Assembly: GCA_965197565.1 (NCBI GenBank)
Contig: CBDANK010000004.1
Coordinates: forward strand, 310,001-374,000
From: G963667675 sp965197565
GTDB lineage: Bacteria > Chloroflexota > Dehalococcoidia > Lucifugimonadales > UBA3495
Direction of reading: 5' to 3'
DNA: 64,000 nucleotides
The position numbers were made by a program, and so were the translations under genes. The first letter of the stretch is position 1; every line of letters begins with the position of its first letter. This document shows, piece after piece, positions 40,453-48,559 of this stretch. The notes under the pieces are model-generated. The model saw nothing but the letters and a program-made list of their open reading frames with translations, had not been told where the DNA came from and did not search any database.

Positions 40453-41715
40453 ATGCTTGCTGTCCGAGAAGCCAGTCAAATAATCAGGGACCGGTTTTTA
40501 CCGGCTCTCACCCACAGGGACTTTCGTTTCATGTGGTTGGGTCACGTGGCCGGTGAATCGGCCTCTTGGACTTTGACCATTGCCGAAGCCTGGCTCGTTT
40601 TCAACCTGGCGGAGAGCAACCCAAGCAGTTGGGTCGGGTTGGTGATGCTGTCGGCCATGCTCCCCTGGCTCGTGGTGCCCGTGGCCGTGGGTTACTTGGC
40701 TGACCGGTTCGTACGACGCAACATCGTGATCTTGGCCTATGTGATAAGCCTTGCCCACGGTATTACTTTGACCCTGCTGGTTTTTGCCGACGTCATCCAG
40801 GTATGGCACGTGGTTATCCTGGCTTTCATAAACGGTGGCGCAAGAGTTATGCATATGGGGGGCATCGAGTCCCTGGCGGCTAACTTGGTGCCGAACAAAA
40901 ATCTGCCTAACGGATATGCCTTGATTAGCGCGGGATACTTCGCAACCAGATTAACGGGTCCCGGCGTGGTAGCTCCGCTGATAGATGTCCTGCCGCTGGG
41001 CTGGATATTTCTAATCAGCGTCGGCCTTTATTCCGTTGGTGTGTCTCTGACCATTCAAATTCGGACCATCTCCACCGGCGTGGTTGAGCCTGCCAAGAGT
41101 GTTTTGTATAACGTGTTTTCGGGTTTCAGGTATGTCTATAACCACGGCGTCCTACGGAATATCATGTTCCTTGTGCTCTTCCACTGCAGCTTGGTAATGT
41201 CCTTCGAGACGTTGCTGCCTGCCATCTCCAAGAACCGGCTGGCGGCAGGGGGAGAGGGCGTAGCCTATATGCATATGATGATAGGCTTCGGGGCGTTGTT
41301 GGTGTCCATCGGGTTGGCTCCACTACGGGGCGAAGGTTTGCGAGGCCGGCTCTTCCTGGTGGCGGCAGTGATCAGCAGCATAGGCAATATCATTTTGGGC
41401 ATAGCGCCCACGTTGCCTCTTGCTATGTTGGGCGCGGTGGTAATCGGCGTTTCTCAGACCGGTTTTATGACCATAGCCATTATTATGATCCAGTCGGTCA
41501 CCCCCGACGGCTTTCGAGGCAGGGTCACCAGCGTATATTTGATACATGCCGGAGGAATAATGGCCTTTTCCTACTTCGCAAATGGGGTGCTGGCTGATGT
41601 CTTCGATCCTGGCTGGATACTGATTGTCGGCGCCTTCGCTTTCTTGGCTGTAGTGTTTATCAGCTTCTTCAGACCAACCCCCAGAAGGTTGTATCTGGCC
41701 GGTGTGCCCGTCTAA
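40453..41715 (+). CDS. MFS transporter (EntS/MFS_3-like)
   Basis: A 420-residue inner-membrane transporter with about 12 hydrophobic helices. The first loop has LTHRDFRFMWLGHVAGESASWTLTIAEAWLVFNLAES, a feature of the MFS_3 branch that exports siderophores or drugs, and LADRFVRRNIVI is the helix 2-3 loop signature. The substrate is not deducible. The start codon ATG at 40453 has no strong ribosome site. The pstB-like gene overlaps its end. Confidence 0.85.
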   Translation: MLAVREASQIIRDRFLPALTHRDFRFMWLGHVAGESASWTLTIAEAWLVFNLAESNPSSWVGLVMLSAMLPWLVVPVAVGYLADRFVRRNIVILAYVISLAHGITLTLLVFADVIQVWHVVILAFINGGARVMHMGGIESLAANLVPNKNLPNGYALISAGYFATRLTGPGVVAPLIDVLPLGWIFLISVGLYSVGVSLTIQIRTISTGVVEPAKSVLYNVFSGFRYVYNHGVLRNIMFLVLFHCSLVMSFETLLPAISKNRLAAGGEGVAYMHMMIGFGALLVSIGLAPLRGEGLRGRLFLVAAVISSIGNIILGIAPTLPLAMLGAVVIGVSQTGFMTIAIIMIQSVTPDGFRGRVTSVYLIHAGGIMAFSYFANGVLADVFDPGWILIVGAFAFLAVVFISFFRPTPRRLYLAGVPV

Positions 41716-42514
41716 GCCGGGGCTATTTCGAGTTAACAAATTGCTGCAAGAAGACCCAGTCCTGCAAACCATGGAATTGAACGTGTTCTACGGGGACAAA
41801 CGAGTGGTTAGCGATGTCTCCCTGGATTTTCCCCGCAACCGGATCACTGCCATCATCGGCCCCTCGGGGTGCGGCAAGAGCACCCTTTTGAGATGCTTCA
41901 ACCGGATGAACGACTTGATACCCACTTTTCACCTGTCCGGGCAGGTGCTCTTTGATGGGTTGAGTTTGTACGCCCCTGCCGTAGACCCAACCGAAATACG
42001 ATACCAAATAGGCATGGTTTTCCAACGGCCCAACCCCTTTCCCAAGTCGGTCTTCGACAACGTGGCGTTCGGGCCTCGTATCAACGGGTACCAGGGTGAC
42101 CTCAACGAACTGGTGGAACGGTCTCTTCGGAGAGCGGCGCTGTGGGACGAGGTAAAGGACCGGCTCAAGAGCAATGCCCTGGCTCTATCCGGTGGACAGC
42201 AGCAACGCTTGTGCATAGCCCGCGCTTTGGCTGTGGAACCCAGGGTCATTCTGATGGACGAGCCGTGTTCCTCCTTGGACCCCATCGCCACTTTGGCTAT
42301 AGAGGAGTTGATGCGGGAGCTCTCGGAAGATTATTCCATCATCATCGTCACCCATAACATGCAGCAGGCCGCCCGGGTGTCCAATTTCACCGCTTTCCTG
42401 ATGACCGAAGCGGACCGCATAGGGCAGTTGGTCGAGTATGGCGAGAGCCGGCAGATCTTTACCAACCCCCATGACGAGCGGACCGAGGCTTATATAACCG
42501 GCCGGTTTGGCTAG
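41702..42514 (+). CDS. pstB: Phosphate ABC transporter ATP-binding protein
   Basis: The ATPase of the high-affinity phosphate importer. Walker A is GPSGCGKST, the Q-loop is GMVFQRPNPFPKSVFDNVAFG, the signature is LSGGQQQRLCIARAL, and Walker B is VILMDEPCSSLDP, then IIIVTHNMQQAARVSNFTAF, as in PstB. Length 270 if the ATG at 41702 is used; this overlaps the MFS stop by 14 bases, and a start closer to LQTMELNVFYGDKRV would give the more usual family N-terminus. No pstS, pstC or pstA is near, so this is a solitary gene or the rest lies elsewhere. Confidence 0.88.
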   Translation: MCPSKPGLFRVNKLLQEDPVLQTMELNVFYGDKRVVSDVSLDFPRNRITAIIGPSGCGKSTLLRCFNRMNDLIPTFHLSGQVLFDGLSLYAPAVDPTEIRYQIGMVFQRPNPFPKSVFDNVAFGPRINGYQGDLNELVERSLRRAALWDEVKDRLKSNALALSGGQQQRLCIARALAVEPRVILMDEPCSSLDPIATLAIEELMRELSEDYSIIIVTHNMQQAARVSNFTAFLMTEADRIGQLVEYGESRQIFTNPHDERTEAYITGRFG

Positions 42515-42709
42515 AGGGCAGCATAATTCTTCACTCTTCCGAAGTAAATGCTTGTCCTGTATAATGCTTATTCACGCTCAAATGACTTGCGGCGGTCCGC
42601 CCAGGTTGTGCCAGAGTCTCCAGTGGGGCCGGACTCTGTGACGCAGTACTGTTAAGACCCCGACCATACTCGCCGTTTCTGGAACCGGAGCCAGAAAAGC
42701 GGAGGGGCC

Positions 42710-43105
42710 GTGCGGGATAAGTATAAAGAGGAAATCGAAGAGATACTGCGCAAGGCCGGCGAAGTAGCTCCCAGCGACTCAGCCAAGAAGTCGGAGCGGC
42801 ACCCGGAGGACCGGCCCTTGGAGACCCGGTCGGTGAGGCGGGCTCCGGTGCAGAAACCCGGTGTTAGCTCACGCCGTTGGACCTTGACCTCCGGCAAATT
42901 GATGCTGGCCGGGCTGGTGTTGTTTCTAATCGGAATAGCGGTCCGGCCGCTCATGTGGCTTGGCCTGGCTGCGTTGGTGGGCGCCTACCTGCTGTACTTC
43001 CTGAAGCCCCGGCCCATAACCCAGGAGAAAAGGTGGCGGGGGCGCTCCGTGGAAGATACGACTTCATCTCCCTGGGACTGGTTCAAACGCCGGTTCAAGG
43101 GTTGA
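42710..43105 (+). CDS. Hypothetical membrane protein (131 aa)
   Basis: The protein starts at GTG with GGAGGGG upstream and begins MRDKYKEEIEEILRKAGEVAPSD, a charged amphipathic helix. After a 50-residue linker come two hydrophobic helices LMLAGLVLFLIGIAVRPLMWLGLAALVGAYLLYFL, and the tail is basic. It has the look of a small membrane-associated coiled protein found near divisome or envelope genes in Chloroflexota, but I cannot name it. It converges on hemD. Confidence 0.65.
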   Translation: MRDKYKEEIEEILRKAGEVAPSDSAKKSERHPEDRPLETRSVRRAPVQKPGVSSRRWTLTSGKLMLAGLVLFLIGIAVRPLMWLGLAALVGAYLLYFLKPRPITQEKRWRGRSVEDTTSSPWDWFKRRFKG

Positions 43106-43112
43106 GCAGACG

Positions 43113-43940
43113 TCAACCGGCGCCGCCCCGCTCCAGATACAAGGCCAGTGCTTGAATCAGATTCCCCATGTGGGGATGGTCCGGTTCCACCTCCACGTTG
43201 ATGCCCGCCCGGGATAAACCGCGGGTACACACCGGGCCCACTGAGGCTACGACCACCCCCGGACCGTTCAAGCTTTTCCGCAGAGCTTCTGCTTTACCCG
43301 CCTGCGCCGCAATAGTCATCAAATTTCCCGGTTGAGGCTGGCTGGTAAAGGCCACAGCATCGATTTTACCCAGGTCTAGGTCGTCAATCATCTGGAAAAC
43401 CGGGCCGAGGTCCTCCGGCAGTCCCCAGTTATATAGAGTGACTTCCCGGACTCGGGCGCCAAGGTCGCTTAGACCTTTGGTCAAGAAGCCGTTGGGGGAA
43501 CCGTAGGCTTGGACCGCCAACTCCCGATTTTTCAGGCCGATGTCCGCGACAGCATTCAGCAGGTCTTCGGAAGTGAAGGGTTCGGGGGGCATGATGTCGA
43601 TATGAATTTTGTGTCGCCGCAGTACCCTAGCCGGCTTTGGGCTTCTGGCTATAACCATGCGCTGGTCCAAGCAGCGGATAAACTCCTCTTGCCGGTCCAT
43701 TGCCGCCGCTGTCTCGATCAGAGCTTGGGTGCCCACCCCGGTCAGCAGCACCATCACTTCTACGGTCCCGGAGCAGACATCTTGGACCAGTTGCCGCACC
43801 TCGGGGCTGTCCTTCAGGTATAGCTCTTGAAGGACCGGAGCAGAGTAGGGAACGCCGCCATTGCGCTGGATAAGGGAACCCATCTCCGAGCGCATGCGGG
43901 CTTCCACATAAGCGACTACCTTACCGTTTAGCGAAACCAC
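43113..43940 (-). CDS. hemD: Uroporphyrinogen-III synthase
   Basis: A 275-residue HemD-type protein that closes hydroxymethylbilane to uroporphyrinogen III, the branch-point for heme, siroheme and cobalamin. The two-domain family pattern is visible: VAYVEARMRSEMGSLIQRNGG...PVLQE near the N-terminus, VMVLLTGVGTQALIETA, VIARSPKPARVLRRHKI, and near the C-terminus DAVAFTSQPQPGNLMTIA and VASVGPVCTRGLSRAGINVEVEPDHPHMGNLIQAL. It follows the reductase gene by 15 bases; the reductase needs siroheme, so the pairing makes functional sense. Confidence 0.87.
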   Translation of the reverse strand: MVSLNGKVVAYVEARMRSEMGSLIQRNGGVPYSAPVLQELYLKDSPEVRQLVQDVCSGTVEVMVLLTGVGTQALIETAAAMDRQEEFIRCLDQRMVIARSPKPARVLRRHKIHIDIMPPEPFTSEDLLNAVADIGLKNRELAVQAYGSPNGFLTKGLSDLGARVREVTLYNWGLPEDLGPVFQMIDDLDLGKIDAVAFTSQPQPGNLMTIAAQAGKAEALRKSLNGPGVVVASVGPVCTRGLSRAGINVEVEPDHPHMGNLIQALALYLERGGAG

Positions 43941-43955
43941 GCCCTTGTTTGCTCC

Positions 43956-45800
43956 CTAAACGGCGCACTCACCCTCGCCCCGTTCCAGTTTGTAGAGGTT
44001 GGTCCTTTCCCAATCCACGTACATGTCCGAGCCGGCTTCGGCGGTGGCGGCTTTGGCTTGGGCCTCGGCGGCCACGGTGGTCAACTCTTCCAAGCCGACC
44101 CGGTCCAGGAACTGGTTGAAACTCTCCTGTGTCCGGCGCTGCTCTTTGTAGTAGGAGGCAATCTCCCGCACCATGTGGGGCACCAGCTTGGCCGGTACCT
44201 TGACCCTGGGGATCCGGGTCCCGATCCTCGAGTCCTCCACCCTGGTGTCACCGTAGTTCCCCCCCAAGAATAGTTCATAGGCCGGTATCTGCTGACGATC
44301 GGGGCCTTTGACCGCAGCGCCGTGGAAGCCAATGTTGGCGATGTGATGGAGGCCGCAGCCGTTGGGGCAGCCGCTCATCTTGATGCGAATATCCTGGACT
44401 CCCGAGTCGTCCAGTAGGCCGTTCCAGGTATCCATCTCCTCACGCATCGCTTTGGCCAGCCCCATGGAGGAGGTAATACCCAATTTACAACTGTCGGTGC
44501 CAGGGCATGAAACCACGTTGGTGATGCTGTGGGCGCCGGGTTCGGAGAGGCCGATGGCGTCCAGTCCTTCCCAAACCTGACGCAAGTAGCCGCCGGGCAC
44601 CCAGCGCATAGCCAGGTTCTGCTCCTGGGTGGTCCGGACCCGCCCGCCGGTGTACCTGCGGACTAGGCCGGCCAGCTCTCGGAACTGGTCTGGCGTGAGG
44701 TCGCCTCGGGTAGGTTTCACGTAGACCAGGTAATAACCTTCCTGCTTTTGGGCCGTCACGTTGCTCTCGCGCCATCGGTTGTAATCACCGCCGCCGTTCT
44801 GGCCGTTTCCGGAAATAGTAGGAAGTTGCGGCGGCGCCTCCCGTTGGACCTCCTCTGCCGCCATCAATGGCTTGGGATCGATTGGGCCTATTTTATCCAA
44901 CTCCGCATCCACCAACTCCCTGAAGGCATCGAGGCCGATCTTGTCGATGAGGACCTTAATGCGGGCCATCATGCGGTTCTTGCGGAGCATGTCGGAGTTG
45001 TTAAACACGGTCCATATACCCAGGGCTACCCGCAAGTAGTCCTCTTCCGGCACGAACTCGTATAGGGGCTTGGCCAGCCGGGGCATTATCGAGGTGCCGC
45101 CTCCGACATACACTTTGAAGCCCCTTTTCTGGATTCCGCCCTCCTCTTTGATCTGGGACACATAGGTAAGGTCCTGGATCGCCGCAGCAACGCTGTCGTG
45201 GCTCTCGCAACCGGTGAAAGCAGTCTTGAACTTGCGGGGGAAGCTCTGAGTTATGGGATGACGGACGCCAAAGCGGACGTAGGCGGTGAGATAGGGGGTG
45301 GCGTCGAAGACCTCGTCGGCGCATACTCCTGCGCTGGGAGAGCCAACCACGTTTCGCACTGTGTTGCCGCACGCCTCCCGGGTACTCAGCCCCGCCTCGC
45401 CCAGCAGCCGCAAGACCGCAGGGCATTGAGCCAGCGGAATGTGGTGGAACTGGATGTTTTCCCTGGTGGTGATGTGGCCTTTGCCCAACGGAGCGTATTC
45501 TTGGGCGACCAAGCCCAAAGCCTCCAGTGCCTCCGGTGTTAGAATGCCGCCGGGAACTTTCACCCGCACCATCTGGACGTCGGGCTGACGCTGGCCGTAA
45601 ACACCCTGTCGAAGACGGAAGGGCGTGAACTCCGCAGCGTCCTTCTCGCCCGCTTCAAAAGCGGCCGACTCCTCTTCGAGACGCTCGATCTCGTATTCCA
45701 CGTGTGGGATGATGCCAGGAGAAGTCCGGCTCAACTCCAAACTTTTCCGGTGAATTTTTTCTTGAGAAGTTAGTTCATTGGCCCCGGTCCGTGTGCTCAA
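43956..45800 (-). CDS. Siroheme/[4Fe-4S] nitrite or sulfite reductase
   Basis: A 614-residue ferredoxin-type reductase with two duplicated half-domains. The first half has VKVPGGILTPEALEALG, GHITTRENIQFHH and EACGNTVRNVVGSP; the second half has LAGLVRRYTGGRVRTTQEQNLAMRWVP. The cluster and siroheme ligands are the cysteines in VVSCPGTDSCKLG and KMSGCPNGCGLHHIANIGFHG. Sulfite is the more likely substrate given the cysteine-rich leader upstream, but nitrite cannot be excluded. The start is TTG 45800, five bases after GGAGG, and an intrinsic terminator lies 22 bases further upstream, so expression is probably set by attenuation. hemD follows. Confidence 0.9.
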   Translation of the reverse strand: MSTRTGANELTSQEKIHRKSLELSRTSPGIIPHVEYEIERLEEESAAFEAGEKDAAEFTPFRLRQGVYGQRQPDVQMVRVKVPGGILTPEALEALGLVAQEYAPLGKGHITTRENIQFHHIPLAQCPAVLRLLGEAGLSTREACGNTVRNVVGSPSAGVCADEVFDATPYLTAYVRFGVRHPITQSFPRKFKTAFTGCESHDSVAAAIQDLTYVSQIKEEGGIQKRGFKVYVGGGTSIMPRLAKPLYEFVPEEDYLRVALGIWTVFNNSDMLRKNRMMARIKVLIDKIGLDAFRELVDAELDKIGPIDPKPLMAAEEVQREAPPQLPTISGNGQNGGGDYNRWRESNVTAQKQEGYYLVYVKPTRGDLTPDQFRELAGLVRRYTGGRVRTTQEQNLAMRWVPGGYLRQVWEGLDAIGLSEPGAHSITNVVSCPGTDSCKLGITSSMGLAKAMREEMDTWNGLLDDSGVQDIRIKMSGCPNGCGLHHIANIGFHGAAVKGPDRQQIPAYELFLGGNYGDTRVEDSRIGTRIPRVKVPAKLVPHMVREIASYYKEQRRTQESFNQFLDRVGLEELTTVAAEAQAKAATAEAGSDMYVDWERTNLYKLERGEGECAV

Positions 45801-45821
45801 GTCAGCCTCCTGATGCAGACC

Positions 45822-45858
45822 AAATAAAAACCCGCCAGGTACTGTCGTCTTGGCGGGT
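45822..45858 (-). terminator. Leader terminator (attenuator) before reductase gene
   Basis: On the minus strand the stem ACCCGCCA (from 45858) pairs with TGGCGGGT (to 45830) around a 13-base loop and is followed by TTTTTATTT. It ends only about 20 bases before the TTG start and its ribosome site, so it lies inside the leader of the reductase mRNA and would block expression unless an alternative fold forms. Confidence 0.8.
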
Positions 45859-45905
45859 GCAGGGGTTTCTGAATTACCGTGTAGACTAGATTCGTCGCCT
45901 GCCCC

Positions 45906-45956
45906 CTATGTAAAGGGACGGCAACAGGTGCAGCAATATACCTGTACGGCTTTCAT
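45906..45956 (-). CDS. Cysteine-rich leader peptide (16 aa)
   Basis: A short frame ATG...TAG encoding MKAVQVYCCTCCRPFT, with four cysteines among five consecutive codons (TGC TGC ACC TGT TGC). It ends about 50 bases before the terminator stem upstream of the sulfite/nitrite reductase gene. By analogy to amino-acid biosynthetic attenuators, stalling at Cys codons when cysteinyl-tRNA is short would change the leader fold and prevent termination. The ribosome site is weak (TCCGTTGCA), the main doubt. The high cysteine content is hard to explain by chance. Confidence 0.65.
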   Translation of the reverse strand: MKAVQVYCCTCCRPFT

Positions 45957-46255
45957 TGCAACGGAGTCTAGCGCATAGGTGTGGGCCTGTCAACAATCAT
46001 GAGGGATGGAGCCCAAGGCATGTGCAAAGTCGTCCCCTCTCCCTTTGGGAGAGGGCCGTTCCCGGTGTAGCAGCCATGTTTGGTGTGAAGGCTTCCCCCT
46101 CATCCTAACCTTCTCCCCAAGGGAGAAGGGACTTTGCACATGCCCTGGGATGCGGCCCAGGGCCTTTCGGTTCTTCGGCCAAACTGCGGTTTCTCTGATA
46201 ACTTGAACGTCAACTTGGTTTGATATACCATGCACCCCGTCAGGAGACCGCCGCC
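45957..46255. other. Divergent intergenic region with family E element
   Basis: This stretch holds the promoter for the cysteine leader/reductase transcript (near 45960-46000, not pinpointed), the family E copy at 46015-46146 and the promoter zone for argF. No further gene is visible. Confidence 0.6.
46015..46146. repeat. MITE-like element, family E, copy 2
   Basis: A 132-base element with 17-base terminal inverted repeats matching at 16 positions: AAGGCATGTGCAAAGTC and GACTTTGCACATGCCCT. The inner hairpin CCCTCTCCCTTTGGGAGAGGG is as in copy 1. Flanking 12-base segments GGGATGGAGCCC (46003-46014) and GGGATGCGGCCC (46147-46158) agree at 10 of 12 positions and look like an aged target-site duplication. 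Confidence 0.8.
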
Positions 46256-47170
46256 ATGCCAAGCAAGAAGGACCTTCTTTCCGTTACGGACCTCGCTCCG
46301 GATGAGACCTTGGAAATCATCCGCCGAGCCAAGGAAATGAAAACCCAAAGCCCGGTAAAGTCTCTCTCCGAAAGAAATGTGGCCCTGCTGTTTGAGAAGC
46401 CTTCTTTGCGCACCCGCACCAGCTTCCAAGTGGGCATACAGCAGTTGGGCGGCTACTCGGTGTACCTGGCTCAACATGAAGTGGGGCTGGGGAGCCGGGA
46501 ACCGGTATCCGACGTCGCCAGGGTGCTGTCCGGCTACGTGGACTGCATTGTCGCCCGAGTGAACTCCCACCAACATTTGGTGGAACTGGCTGAATACGCC
46601 AGTGTCCCAGTCATCAATGCTCTCTCTGACCTCGAACATCCCTGCCAGACCATAGCCGATCTGCTAACCATCTACGAACATCTGGGCAAGCTGGAGGGCC
46701 TAAAGCTGGCTTTCATCGGTGACGGGAATAACGTGGCTCGGAGCCTGTGCTTGGCGCTGCCCGCCTTGGGAATGACCTTCGCTATTGCTGCGCCGGAGGG
46801 ATATAATTTGGACGGGGCCTCACTGAAGCTGGCGAGCCAGCGGGCCGCCCCGGACTCGGTGAAGGTGCTGGCTCTTACGGAACCGTCCGAAGCGGTTAAG
46901 GGCGCCGACGTAGTGTACACCGACGTATGGGCCAGCATGGGCCAGGAGGAGGAAGCGGCCCAGCGGTTCCGGTCCTTCCAGGGCTATACCGTGGACCCCG
47001 CGCTGCTGGCTCAGGCCAATGCCGGGGCCCTGTTCATGCACGACATGCCGGCCCACTACGGCGAGGAGGTGCCGGCGGGAATGTTGGAACATCCTCAGTC
47101 CGTGGCTTATGCTCAAGCCCACAACCGGCTGCATTCCCAGAAATCATTGCTCGAGTTCATTTTAAGCTAA
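46256..47170 (+). CDS. argF: Ornithine carbamoyltransferase
   Basis: A 304-residue enzyme that makes citrulline from ornithine and carbamoyl phosphate in arginine synthesis. The carbamoyl-phosphate loop reads FEKPSLRTRTSF (SLRTR at 50-54, usually STRTR). HPCQTIADLLTI is the conserved second site, and LKLAFIGDGNNVARSL and DVVYTDVWASMGQEEE are typical of ornithine-specific enzymes. The ornithine-binding HCLPAH motif is here HDMPAH (262-267), without its cysteine, which is unusual. ATG 46256 follows GGAGACC. It is first of a same-strand run argF-der-plsY-gpsA. Confidence 0.88.
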   Translation: MPSKKDLLSVTDLAPDETLEIIRRAKEMKTQSPVKSLSERNVALLFEKPSLRTRTSFQVGIQQLGGYSVYLAQHEVGLGSREPVSDVARVLSGYVDCIVARVNSHQHLVELAEYASVPVINALSDLEHPCQTIADLLTIYEHLGKLEGLKLAFIGDGNNVARSLCLALPALGMTFAIAAPEGYNLDGASLKLASQRAAPDSVKVLALTEPSEAVKGADVVYTDVWASMGQEEEAAQRFRSFQGYTVDPALLAQANAGALFMHDMPAHYGEEVPAGMLEHPQSVAYAQAHNRLHSQKSLLEFILS

Positions 47171-47197
47171 TCATTCAAACTTGCCCGGAGACCAGTT

Positions 47198-48559
47198 TTG
47201 GCCCTGCCCATCGTTGCTATCATCGGACGGCCAAACGTCGGCAAATCTTCCCTCTTCAACCGGATCGTGGGGCGGCGTCATGCCATAGTGTCGGATGTGG
47301 CCGGGACCACCCGCGACCGGCTGATGGCCGAAGCTCAATGGGACGACTACCAGTTCATCCTGGTCGATACCGGGGGATTGGAGTCGAACCCCCAGGGGAC
47401 TATTCGGGAGAAAGTCCAAGAACAAGCCGATATGGCTGTATCCGCTGCTGACGTGATCGTTTTCGTCACGGATGCGGTGGAAGGCCCGACCCATGTCGAC
47501 CAGACGGTTGCCGACCGGCTGCGGCGGAACCGCAAGCCGGTGATTCTAGCGGTGAACAAAGCGGACAACGACAGCCGGGAATTAACCGCCCCGGAGTTTT
47601 ACCGGTTGGGGTTGGCCGACCCTTTGCCCATCAGCGCCTACCATAATTTTGGCATCTACCAACTGATGGATCAGGTGCTGTCCTATTTTCCACCCACACT
47701 TGGACCGGAAGAAAGCGATGAAGAAAACTCCGATATGGATTCCGGCCCGGAAGACTCCGGCGAGCTAAAGCTGGCTATCGTGGGGCGGACCAACGTAGGG
47801 AAGTCGATGCTATTGAACTCCATTCTGGGGCAAGAACGGTCCATCGTAAGCCAGGCGGCGGGCACCACCAGGGACGCTCTGGACACTCCCATGTCCTACC
47901 GTGGGCACGACCTTGTTTTGATCGATACCGCCGGCATCCGGCGGCCGGGCCAGGTGCAGCGCGGCATTGAGAAGTACAGCGTCATCCGGGCGGTGAGCGC
48001 CGTCAACCGGTGCGACATCGCCCTTCTGGTCACCGATGCGACGGAACTGGCCACCTCCCAGGACGCTCACATCGCCGGGCTGGCATGGGAAGTGTGCCGG
48101 GGCCTGATTGTGGTGGTCAACAAGTGGGACCTGACCGAGGAAGACGACTGGCTTGCCCGCGCTCAAGCAGTCGCCAGGGTGCGGGAGCGGCTTCACTTCA
48201 TGAGCTACGCGCCCATTTGTTTCACTTCGGCCTTGAATGGCCAGGGCATCGGCATTCTGATGCAAACAGCGCTGGAGCTGTGGCGGGAGAGGCTACGCTA
48301 CGTGCCGTCTCGGGAGTTGCAGTACCTGCTGGCCGACGCCTTGGCCAGCCACGCCCCGCCGCCAATGAAAGGGCACAGAAACCGGAGACTGCGGTTCAGC
48401 CGGCTGCGCCAAGTTGGCGTTAATCCGCCTACATTTTTGTTCGCTGTAGACAACCCCGAACTGGTACACTTTACCTATCGGCGGTACTTGGAGAACAGGT
48501 TGCGAGACTCTTTCGGTTTCGACCACACTCATCTGAGGCTCGTTTTCGAAAAACGATGA
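47198..48559 (+). CDS. der: Ribosome-biogenesis GTPase Der (EngA)
   Basis: A 453-residue tandem GTPase that acts in assembly of the 50S ribosomal subunit. The first G domain has GRPNVGKSSLFNRI and DTGG; the second (from about residue 188) has GRTNVGKSMLLNSILGQERSIVSQAAGTTRD, DTAG and NKWD. The C-terminal KH-like domain contains RHRNRRLRF-type basic residues and PPTFLFAVDNPELVHFTYRRYLENRLRDSFGF. The start is TTG with GGAG ten bases upstream. It overlaps plsY by four bases (ATGA). Confidence 0.95.
   Translation: MALPIVAIIGRPNVGKSSLFNRIVGRRHAIVSDVAGTTRDRLMAEAQWDDYQFILVDTGGLESNPQGTIREKVQEQADMAVSAADVIVFVTDAVEGPTHVDQTVADRLRRNRKPVILAVNKADNDSRELTAPEFYRLGLADPLPISAYHNFGIYQLMDQVLSYFPPTLGPEESDEENSDMDSGPEDSGELKLAIVGRTNVGKSMLLNSILGQERSIVSQAAGTTRDALDTPMSYRGHDLVLIDTAGIRRPGQVQRGIEKYSVIRAVSAVNRCDIALLVTDATELATSQDAHIAGLAWEVCRGLIVVVNKWDLTEEDDWLARAQAVARVRERLHFMSYAPICFTSALNGQGIGILMQTALELWRERLRYVPSRELQYLLADALASHAPPPMKGHRNRRLRFSRLRQVGVNPPTFLFAVDNPELVHFTYRRYLENRLRDSFGFDHTHLRLVFEKR

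Noticed and set aside
46220..46255. Longer argF start
   Set aside because: No ribosome site; ATG at 46256 has one and matches family length.
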